Source: Prosapia bicincta (lineage: Eukaryota; Arthropoda; Insecta; Hemiptera; Cercopidae). Taken from it: 64,000 bases of DNA. This document shows, piece after piece, positions 49,956-61,900 of the stretch. The stretch covers positions 352,717,582 to 352,781,581 of the forward strand of contig JBAIZL010000002.1 in NCBI GenBank assembly GCA_036971475.1. Direction: 5' to 3'. Position numbers and translations under genes: made by a program. The notes beneath the pieces were generated by a model. That model did not search any database. It was not told the origin of the DNA and saw nothing but the letters and a program-made list of their open reading frames with translations. How positions within the stretch are numbered: position 1 is the stretch's first letter; each line of letters opens with the position of its first letter.

Positions 49956-52900
49956 CACTATTTCATTGTAGACTTTAGGTACAGTGTCCTTTCTCATCAC
50001 CTTAAATGTAACTTCTGCACACATCAGGATGTTTTGGTCGTATTGCCTTATTGAAGTTACATACCCCGGCCAAATTTCAAGGCCAAGATCAGCATGATCA
50101 ACCTTATTTCGAGCATCATAAAAATCTCTGCCAACAAGCTGAAGTTTTAAGTATCTCAGACATTTTCGGGATATCATATTGTAAAACTGCAGGTAGTGGT
50201 AGTCACCAAATACCAAATCTCCTACAAGTTTGAGAGTTATACGAATATTTTGATCATCTGTAGCTCTGGCTGAAAAAAAACTCCAGTGGATATGGAGCTA
50301 GGCGGTTGCTGGTGTATAGTACTGTACCATCAAATATATATTGCCCTAGAACATTTATATGTGGACGAATTAGGCTTCGTTTAATCTCCAAGGTGTCTTC
50401 TTCAGGGGCGAAATCTACTTTGTACTGATATAAACACCAATCCGTTTTTGTAAGTGAGCGAAAATAGTTTGCTTGTAAAGTTACAGCAGTACCAGAGTTT
50501 CCTTTCTTGTTATATAGTGACGCAGGTCTGGTTTTAATAAGATTTTCAGTAATTATTTGCCGTCTTCCACGAACACGTCCTCTCCCCAACTGCTGGGAAA
50601 CATTTCCGTTCCCATTTCCATTTCCACCTTCACATTCTAATTTCATTCTGCCAAATTTAGAAGTAATTTGCGCTGCATTACCACCTGGGCCAGGACCACC
50701 TCTGTGAGATGCTCTTCCTCCTGAAACTGGAGCATGCGAAGCTTGAGGTCTTTGAAAACCTGGTGGAGGGAGAGGTACAATAGCACCAGGTGGTTACCAA
50801 GAAGTGACTTGTAACTCAGCAGTGTGTGTTAATCCAGCTGTTGGAGGGGCTTCACCTGGCCTACTCCGTTGCTGCTGTTGAGCTTGAGGGTTGATACTAC
50901 AATCCCGCCATCGTGCACGTCCTACTGCCCGCCATTGTTCTCTTGGCCTTTCTTGATCCATCGATAAATGACTGTAATGGCGATTACACACGTTCTCCCG
51001 ATGTTCTAATCCAACGTAGTCTAGCCGATAGTGAATTTTTCCTCATTGGTGAGTGAAACTGCAAGAATGAAGTGAATGAGTTGGTTATTACTATTCCAAC
51101 GTTCTACTCTCTCCTTTGGCCCAACTCTTGTCCTAACAGCCAAGTTCCTCATGAAAGTAAAATTATTTCTCAGAGATTCAGAAATGCTCGTCAGCCGGCA
51201 AAATTCCGGAACCAGATAAGTGAATTCCCCTTGACCAGCTCTGACTACCCTCAGCTTAGTTTTGGTAACCAACAACGGCTAGTCTTTTTGTCTTAGCTGT
51301 GCATTATACGTTTCTCTAAAATATGCAATATATGTGATATCCTGATTGTCTGTTTTAAAAGTATTCAATGGGGTTGACTTAAAGTCAATGTCGTCAATTC
51401 TGTATGTCCTGGTATTATAACCTGTAAGCACCGTAGTTTCAACGATACAGCTTTGGTGCGACCACACATGCAGAAGAGATTAGACAGATCCATACCAAGA
51501 GAACTTGCTATGAATATACGTCGAATCCTCAAACTACCCATCGATGAAAGACAAACTCCACCAGCTCCTACTCTAGAAAAAAGAAGAACCTGCGTTTTAT
51601 GTCCTCCGAGATTGAAGCGCCAGACCAGATACCCATGAAAAATATGCGGAGTGCAAATATGCTATCGTAGCTTCAACGATAGCTTTAGTGAAGACATCGT
51701 AAAATTGTCTGGATGCTCTTGCAGTATGTCATTGTAGACTTTAAGTACAGTGTCCTTTCTCGTCACCTTAAATGTCACTTCTGCACACATCAGGATGTTT
51801 TGGTCGTATTGCCTTATTGAAGTTACATACCCCGGCCAAATTTCAAGGCCAAGATCAGCATGATCAACCTTATTTCGAGCATCATAAAAATCTCTGCCAA
51901 CAAGCTGAAGTTTTAAGTATCTCAGACATTTTCGGGATATCATATTGTAAAACTGCAGGTAGTGGTAGTCACCAAATACCAAATCTCCTACAAGTTTGAG
52001 AGTTATACGAATATTTTGATCATCTGTAGCTCTGGCTGAAAACAACTCCAGTGGATCTGGAGCTAGGCGGTTGCTGGTGTATAGTACTGTACCATCAAAT
52101 ATATATTGCCCTAGAACATTCATATGTGGACGAATTAGGCTTCGTTTAATCTCCAAGGTGTCTTCTTCAGGGGCGAAATCTACTTTGTACTGATATAAAC
52201 ACCAATCCGTTTTTGTAAGTGAGCGAAAATAGTTTGCTTGTAAAGTTACAGCAGTACCAGAGTTTCCTTTCTTGTTATATAGTGACGCAGGTCTGGTTTT
52301 AATAAGATTTTCAGTAATTATTTGCCGTCTTCCACGAAGACTTCCTCTCCCCAACTGCTGGGAACCATTTCCGTTCCCATTTCCATTTCCACCTTCACAT
52401 TCTAATTTCATTCTGCCAAATTTAGAAGTAATTTGCGCTGCATTACCACCTGGGCCAGGACCACCTCTGTGAGATGCTCTTCCTCCTGAAACTGGAGCAT
52501 GCGAAGCTTGAGGTCTTTGAAAACCTGGTGGAGGGAGAGGTACAATAGCACCAGGTGGTTACCAAGAAGTGACTTGTAACTCAGAAGTGTGTGTTAATCC
52601 AGCTGTTGGAGGGGCTTCACCTGGCCTATTCCGTTGCTGCTGTTGAGCTTGAGGGTTGATACTACAATCCCGCCATCGTGCACGTCCTACTGCCCGCCAT
52701 TGTTCTCTTGGCCTTTCTTGATCCATCGATAAATGACTGTAATGGCGATTACACACGTTCTCCCGATGTTCTAATCCAACGTAGTCTAGCCGATAGTGAA
52801 TTTTTCCTCATTGGTGAGTGAAACTGCAAGAATGAAGTGAATGAGTTGGTTATTACTATTCCAACGTTCTACTCTCTCCTTTGGCCCAACTCTTGTCCTA

Positions 52901-55900
52901 ACAGCCAAGTTCCTCATGAAAGTAAAATTATTTCTCAGAGATTCAGAAATGCTCGTCAGCCGGCAAAATTCCGGAACCAGATAAATGAATTCCCCTTGAC
53001 CAGCTCTGACTACCCTCAGCTTAGTTTTGGTAACCAACAACGGCTAGTCTTTTTGTCTTAGCTGTGCATTATACGTTTCTCTAAAATATGCAATATATGT
53101 GATATCCTGATTGTCTGTTTTAAAAGTATTCAATGAGGTTGACTTAAAGTCAATGTCGTCAATTCTGTATGTCCTGGTATTATAACCTGTAAGCACCGTA
53201 GTTTCAACGATACAGCTTTGGTGCGACCACACATGCAGAAGAGATTAGACAGATCCATACCAAGAGAACTTGCTATGAATATACGTCGAATCCTCAAACT
53301 ACCCATCGATGAAAGACAAACTCCACCAGCTCCTACTCTAGAAAAAAGAAGAACCTGCGTTTTATGTCCTCCGAGATTGAAGCGCCAGACCAGATACCCA
53401 TGCCAAATATGTGGAGTGCAAATATGCTATCGTAGCTTCAACGATAGCTTTAGTGAAGACATCGTAAAATTGTCTGGATGCTCTTGCAGTATGTCATTGT
53501 AGACTTTAAGTACAGTGTCCTTTCTCGTCACCCTAAATGTCACTTCTGCACACATCAGGATGTTTTGGTCGTATTGCCTTATTGAAGTTACATACCCCGG
53601 CCAAATTTCAAGGCCAAGATCAGCATGATCAACCTTATTTCGAGCATCATAAAAATCTCTGCCAACAAGCTGAAGTTTTAAGTATCTCAGACATTTTCGG
53701 GATATCATATTGTAAAACTGCAGGTAGTGGTAGTCACCAAATACCAAATCTCCTACAAGTTTGAGAGTTATACGAATATTTTGATCATCTGTAGCTCTGG
53801 CTGAAAACAACTCCAGTGGATCTGGAGCTAGGCGGTTGCTGGTGTATAGTACTGTACCATCAAATATATATTGCCCTAGAACATTCATATGTGGACGAAT
53901 TAGGCTTCGTTTAATCTCCAAGGTGTCTTCTTCAGGGGCGAAATCTACTTTGTACTGATATAAACACCAATCCGTTTTTGTAAGTGAGCGAAAATAGTTT
54001 GCTTGTAAAGTTACAGCAGTACCAGAGTTTCCTTTCTTGTTATATAGTGACGCAGGTCTGGTTTTAATAAGATTTTCAGTAATTATTTGCCGTCTTCCAC
54101 GAAGACTTCCTCTCCCCAACTGCTGGGAACCATTTCCGTTCCCATTTCCATTTCCACCTTCACATTCTAATTTCATTCTGCCAAATTTAGAAGTAATTTG
54201 CGCTGCATTACCACCTGGGCCAGGACCACCTCTGTGAGATGCTCTTCCTCCTGAAACTGGAGCATGCGAAGCTTGAGGTCTTTGAAAACCTTGTGGAGGG
54301 AGAGGTACAATAGCACCAGGTGGTTACCAAGATGTGACTTGTAACTCAGCAGTGTGTGTTAATCCAGCTGTTGGAGGGGCTTCACCTGGCCTATTCCGTT
54401 GCTGCTGTTGAGCTTGAGGGTTGATACTACAATCCCGCCATCGTGCACGTCCTACTGCCCGCCATTGTTCTCTTGGCCTTTCTTGATCTATCGATAAATG
54501 ACTGTAATGGCGATTACACACGTTCTCCCGATGTTCTAATCCAACGTAGTCTAGCCGATAGTGAATTTTTCCTCATTGGTGAGTGAAACTGCAAGAATGA
54601 AGTGAATGAGTTGGTTATTACTATTCCAACGTTCTACTCTCTCCTTTGGCCCAACTCTTGTCCTAACAGCCAAGTTCCTCATGAAAGTAAAATTATTTCT
54701 CAGAGATTCAGAAATGCTCGTCAGCCGGCAAAATTCCGGAACCAGATAAATGAATTCCCCTTGACCAGCTCTGACTACCCTCAGCTTAGTTTTGGTAACC
54801 AACAACGGCTAGTCTTTTTGTCTTAGCTGTGCATTATACGTTTCTCTAAAATATGCAATATATGTGATATCCTGATTGTCTGTTTTAAAAGTATTCAATG
54901 GGGTTGACTTAAAGTCAATGTCGTCAATTCTGTATGTCCTGGTATTATAACCTGTAAGCACCGTAGTTTCAACGATACAGCTTTGGTGCGACCACACATG
55001 CAGAAGAGATTAGACAGATCCATACCAAGAGAACTTGCTATGAATATACGTCGAATCCTCAAACTACCCATCGATGAAAGACAAACTCCACCAGCTCCTA
55101 CTCTAGAAAAAAGAAGAACCTGCGTTTTATGTCCTCCGAGATTGAAGCGCCAGACCAGATACCCATGCCAAATATGCGGAGTGCAAATATGCTATCGTAG
55201 CTTCAACGATAGCTTTAGTGAAGACATCGTAAAATTGTCTGGATGCTCTTGCAGTATGTCATTGTAGACTTTAAGTACAGTGTCCTTTCTCGTCACCTTA
55301 AATGTCACTTCTGCACACATCAGGATGTTTTGGTCGTATTGCCTTATTGAAGTTACATACCCCGGCCAAATTTCAAGGCCAAGATCAGCATGATCAACCT
55401 TATTTCGAGCATCATAAAAATCTCTGCCAACAAGCTGAAGTTTTAAGTATCTCAGACATTTTCGGGATATCATATTGTAAAACTGCAGGTAGTGGTAGTC
55501 ACCAAATACCAAATCTCCTACAAGTTTGAGAGTTATACGAATATTTTGATCATCTGTAGCTCTGGCTGAAAACAACTCCAGTGGATCTGGAGCTAGGCGG
55601 TTGCTGGTGTATAGTACTGTACCATCAAATATATATTGCCCTAGAACATTCATATGTGGACGAATTAGGCTTCGTTTAATCTCCAAGGTGTCTTCTTCAG
55701 GGGCGAAATCTACTTTGTACTGATATAAACAACAATCCGTTTTTGTAAGTGAGCGAAAATAGTTTGCTTGTAAAGTTACAGCAGTACCAGAGTTTCCTTT
55801 CTTGTTATATAGTGACGCAGGTCTGGTTTTAATAAGATTTTCAGTAATTATTCGCCGTCTTCCACGAAGACTTCCTCTCCCCAACTGCTGGGAACCATTT

Positions 55901-58900
55901 CCGTTCCCATTTCCATTTCCACCTTCACATTCTAATTTCATTCTGCCAAATTTAGAAGTAATTTGCGCTGCATTACCACCTGGGCCAGGACCACCTCTGT
56001 GAGATGCTCTTCCTCCTGAAACTGGAGCATGCGAAGCTTGAGGTCTTTGAAAACCTGGTGGAGGGAGAGGTACAATAGCACCAGGTGGTTACCAAGAAGT
56101 GACTTGTAACTCAGCAGTGTGTGTTAATCCAGCTGTTGGAGGGCTTCACCTGGCCTATTCCGTTGCTGCTGTTGAGCTTGAGGGTTGATACTACAATCCC
56201 GCCATCGTGCACGTCCTACTGCCCGCCATTGTTCTCTTGGCCTTTCTTGATCCATCGATAAATGACTGTAATGGCGATTACACACGTTCTCCCGATGTTC
56301 TAATCCAACGTAGTCTAGCCGATAGTGAATTTTTCCTCATTGGTGAGTGAAACTGCAAGAATGAAGTGAATGAGTTGGTTATTACTATTCCAACGTTCTA
56401 CTCTCTCCTTTGGCCCAACTCTTGTCCTAACAGCCAAGTTCCTCATGAAAGTAAAATTATTTCTCAGAGATTCAGAAATGCTCGTCAGCCGGCAAAGTTC
56501 CGGAACCAGATAAATGAATTCCCCTTGACCAGCTCTGACTACCCTCAGCTTAGTTTTGGTAACCAACAACGGCTAGTCTTTTTGTCTTAGCTGTGCATTA
56601 TACGTTTCTCTAAAATATGCAATATATGTGATATCCTGATTGTCTCTTTTAAAAGTATTCAATGGGGTTGACTTAAAGTCAATGTCGTCAATTCTGTATG
56701 TCCTGGTATTATAACCTGTAAGCACCGTAGTTTCAACGATACAGCTTTGGTGCGACCACACATGCAGAAGAGATTAGACAGATCCATACCAAGAGAACTT
56801 GCTATGAATATACGTCGAATCCTAAAACTACCCATCGATGAAAGACAAACTCCACCAGCTCCTACTCTAGAAAAAAGAAGAACCTGCGTTTTATGTCCTC
56901 CGAGATTGAAGCGCCAGACCAGATACCCATGCCAAATATGTGGAGTGCAAATATGCTATCGTAGCTTCAACGATAGCTTTAGTGAAGACATCGTAAAATT
57001 GTCTGGATGCTCTTGCAGTATGTCATTGTAGACTTTAAGTACAGTGTCCTTTCTCGTCACCTTAAATGTCACTTCTGCACACATCAGGATGTTTTGGTCG
57101 TATTGCCTTATTGAAGTTACATACCCCGGCCAAATTTCAAGGCCAAGATCAGCATGATCAACCTTATTTCGAGCATCATAAAAATCTCTGCCAACAAGCT
57201 GAAGTTTTAAGTATCTCAGACATTTTCGGGATATCATATTGTAAAACTGCAGGTAGTGGTAGTCACCAAATACCAAATCTCCTACAAGTTTGAGAGTTAT
57301 ACGAATATTTTGATCATCTGTAGCTCTGGCTGAAAACAACTCCAGTGGATCTGGAGCTAGGCGGTTGCTGGTGTATAGTACTGTACCATCAAATATATAT
57401 TGCCCTAGAACATTCATATGTGGACGAATTAGGCTTCGTTTAATCTCCAAGGTGTCTTCTTCAGGGGCGAAATCTACTTTGTACTGATATAAACACCAAT
57501 CCGTTTTTGTAAGTGAGCGAAAATAGTTTGCTTGTAAAGTTACAGCAGTACCAGAGTTTCCTTTCTTGTTATATAGTGACGCAGGTCTGGTTTTAATAAG
57601 ATTTTCAGTAATTATTTGCCGTCTTCCACGAAGACTTCCTCTCCCCAACTGCTGGGAACCATATCCGTTCCCATTTCCATTTCCACCTTCACATTCTAAT
57701 TTCATTCTGCCAAATTTAGAAGTAATTTGCGCTGCATTACCACCTGGGCCAGGACCACCTCTGTGAGATGCTCTTCCTCCTGAAACTGGAGCATGCGAAG
57801 CTTGAGGTCTTTGAAAACCTGGTGGAGGGAGAGGTACAATAGCACCAGGTGGTTACCAAGAAGTGACTTGTAACTCAGCAGTGTGTGTTAATCCAGCTGT
57901 TGGAGGGGCTTCACCTGCCCTACTCCGTTGCTGCTGTTGAGCTTGAGGGTTGATACTACAATCCCGCCATCGTGCACGTCCTTGTGCCCGCCATTGTTCT
58001 CTTGGCCTTTCTTGATCCATCGATAAATGACTGTAATGGCGATTACACACGTTCTCCCGATGTTCTAATCCAACGTAGTCTAGCCGATAGTGAATTTTTC
58101 CTCATTGGTGAGTGAAACTGCAAGAATGAAGTGAAAGAGTTGGTTATTACAATTCCAACGTTCTACTCTCTCCTTTGGCCCAACTCTTGTCCTAACAGCC
58201 AAGTTCCTCATGAAAGTAAAATTATTTCTCAGAGATTCAGAAATGCTCGTCAGCCGGCAAAGTTCCGGAACCAGATAAATGAATTCCCCTTGACCAGCTC
58301 TGACTACCCTCTGCTTAGTTTTGGTAACCAACAACGGCTAGTCTTTTTGTCTTAGCTGTGCATTATACGTTTCTCTAAAATATGCAATATATGTGATATC
58401 CTGATTGTCTCTTTTAAAAGTATCCAATGGGGTTGACTTAAAGTCAATGTCGTCAATTCTGTATGTCCTGGTATTATAACCTGTAAGCACCGTAGTTTCA
58501 ACTATACAGCTTTGGTGCGACCACACATGCAGAAGAGATTAGACAGATCCATACCAAGAGAACTTGCTATGAATATACGTCGAATCCTCAAACTACCCAT
58601 CGATGAAAGACAAACTCCACCAGCTCCTACTCTAGAAAAAAGAAGAACCTGCGTTTTATGTCCTCCGAGATTGAAGCGCCAGACCAGATACCCATGCCAA
58701 ATATGCGGAGTGCAAATATGCTATCGTAGCTTCAACGATAGCTTTAGTGAAGACATCGTAAAATTGTCTGGATGCTCTTGCAGTATGTCATTGTAGACTT
58801 TAAGTACAGTGTCCTTTCTCGTCACCTTAAATGTCACTTCTGCACACATCAGGATGTTTTGGTCGTATTGCCTTATTGAAGTTACATACCCCGGCCAAAT

Positions 58901-61900
58901 TTCAAGGCCAAGATCAGCATGATCAACCTTATTTCGAGCATCATAAAAATCTCTGCCAACAAGCTGAAGTTTTAAGTAACTCAGACATTTTCGGGATAAC
59001 ATATTGTAAAACTGCAGGTAGTGGTAGTCACCAAATACCAAATCTCCTACAAGTTTGAGAGTTATACGAATATTTTGATCATCTGTAGCTCTGGCTGAAA
59101 ACAACTCCAGTGGATCTGGAGCTAGGCGGTTGCTGGTGTACAGTACTGTACCATCAAATATATATTGCCCTAGAACATTCATATGTGGACGAATTAGGCT
59201 TCGTTTAATCTCCAAGGTGTCTTCTTCAGGGGCGAAATCTACTTTGTACTGATATTAACACCAATCCGTTTTTGTAAGTGAGCGAAAATAGTTTGCTTGT
59301 AAAGTTACAGCAGTACCAGAGTTTCCTTTCTTGTTATATAGTGACGCAGGTCTGGTTTTAATAAGATTTTCAGTAATTATTTGCCGTCTTCCACGAAGAC
59401 TTCCTCTCCCCAACTGCTGGGAACCATTTCCGTTCCCATTTCCATTTCCACCTTCACATTCTAATTTCATTCTGCCAAATTTAGAAGTAATTTGCGCTGC
59501 ATTACCACCTGGGCCAGGACCACCTCTGTGAGATGCTCTTCCTCCTGAAACTGGAGCATGCGAAGCTTGAGGTCTTTGAAAACCTGGTGGAGGGAGAGGT
59601 ACAATAGCACCAAGTGGTTACCAAGAAGTGGCTTGTAACTCAGCAGTGTGTGTTAATCCAGCTGTTGGAGGGGCTTCACCTGGCCTACTCCGTTGCTGCT
59701 GTTGAGCTTGAGGGTTGATACTACAATCCCGCCATCGTGCACGTCCTTGTGCCCGCCATTGTTCTCTTGGCCTTTCTTGATCCATCGATAAATGACTGTA
59801 ATGGCGATTACACACGTTCTCCCGATGTTCTAATCCAACGTAGTCTAGCCGATAGTGAATTTTTCCTCATTGGTGAGTGAAACTGCAAGAATGAAGTGAA
59901 AGAGTTGGTTATTACTATTCCAACGTTCTACTCTCTCCTTTGGCCCAACTCTTGTCCTAACAGCCAAGTTCCTCATGAAAGTAAAATTATTTCTCAGAGA
60001 TTCAGAAATGCTCGTCAGCCGGCAAAGTTCCGGAACCAGATAAATGAATTCCCCTTGACCAGCTCTGACTACCCTCAGCTTAGTTTTGGTAACCAACAAC
60101 GGCTAGTCTTTTTGTCTTAGCTGTGCATTATACGTTTCTCTAAAATATGCAATATATGTGATATCCTGATTGTCTCTTTTAAAAGTATTCAATGGGGTTG
60201 ACTTAAAGTCAATGTCGTTAATTCTGTATGTCCTGGTATTATAACCTGTAAGCACCGTAGTTTCAACGATACAGCTTTGGTGCGACCACACATGCAGAAG
60301 AGATTAGACAGATCCATACCAAGAGAACTTGCTATGAATATACGTCGAATCCTCAAACTACCCATCGATGAAAGACAAACTCCACCAGCTCCTACTCTAG
60401 AAAAAAGAAGAACCTGCGTTTTATGTCCTCCGAGATTGAAGCGCCAGACCAGATACCCATGCCAAATATGCGGAGTGCAAATATGCTATCGTAGCTTCAA
60501 CGATAGCTTTAGTGAAGACATCGTAAAATTGTCTGGATGCTCTTGCAGTATGTCATTGTAGACTTTAAGTACAGTGTCCTTTCTCGTCACCTTAAATGTC
60601 ACTTCTGCACACATCAGGATGTTTTGGTCGTATTGCCTTATTGAAGTTACATACCCCGGCCAAATTTCAAGGCCAAGATCAGCATGATCAACCTTATTTC
60701 GAGCATCATAAAAATCTCTGCCAACAAGCTGAAGTTTTAAGTATCTCAGACATTTTCGGGATATCATATTGTAAAACTGCAGGTAGTGGTAGTCACCAAA
60801 TACCAAATCTCCTACAAGTTTGAGAGTTATACGAATATTTTGATCATCTGTAGCTCTGGCTGAAAACAACTCCAGTGGATCTGGAGCTAGGCGGTTGCTG
60901 GTGTACAGTACTGTACCATCAAATATATATTGGCCTAGAACATTCATATGTGGACGAATTAGGCTTCGTTTAATCTCCAAGGTGTCTTCTTCAGGGGCGA
61001 AATCTACTTTGTACTGATATTAACACCAATCCGTTTTTGTAAGTGAGCGAAAATAGTTTGCTTGTAAAGTTACAGCAGTACCAGAGTTTCCTTTCTTGTT
61101 ATATAGTGACGCAGGTCTGGTTTTAATAAGATTTTCAGTAATTATTTGCCGTCTTCCACGAAGACTTCCTCTCCCCAACTGCTGGGAACCATTTCCGTTC
61201 CCATTTCCATTTCCACCTTCACATTCTAATTTCATTCTGCCAAATTTAGAAGTAATTTGCGCTGCATTACCACCTGGGCCAGGACCACCTCTGTGAGATG
61301 CTCTTCCTCCTGAAACTGGAGCATGCGAAGCTTGAGGTCTTTGAAAACCTGGTGGAGGGAGAGGTACAATAGCACCAAGTGGTTACCAAGAAGTGGCTTG
61401 TAACTCAGCAGTGTGTGTTAATCCAGCTGTTGGAGGGGCTTCACCTGGCCTACTCCGTTGCTGCTGTTGAGCTTGAGGGTTGATACTACAATCCCGCCAT
61501 CGTGCACGTCCTTGTGCCCGCCATTGTTCTCTTGGCCTTTCTTGATCCATCGATAAATGACTGTAATGGCGATTACACACGTTCTCCCGATGTTCTAATC
61601 CAACGTAGTCTAGCCGATAGTGAATTTTTCCTCATTGGTGAGTGAAACTGCAAGAATGAAGTGAAAGAGTTGGTTATTACTATTCCAACGTTCTACTCTC
61701 TCCTTTGGCCCAACTCTTGTCCTAACAGCCAAGTTCCTCATGAAAGTAAAATTATTTCTCAGAGATTCAGAAATGCTCGTCAGCCGGCAAAGTTCCGGAA
61801 CCAGATAAATGAATTCCCCTTGACCAGCTCTGACTACCCTCAGCTTAGTTTTGGTAACCAACAACGGCTAGTCTTTTTGTCTTAGCTGTGCATTATACGT

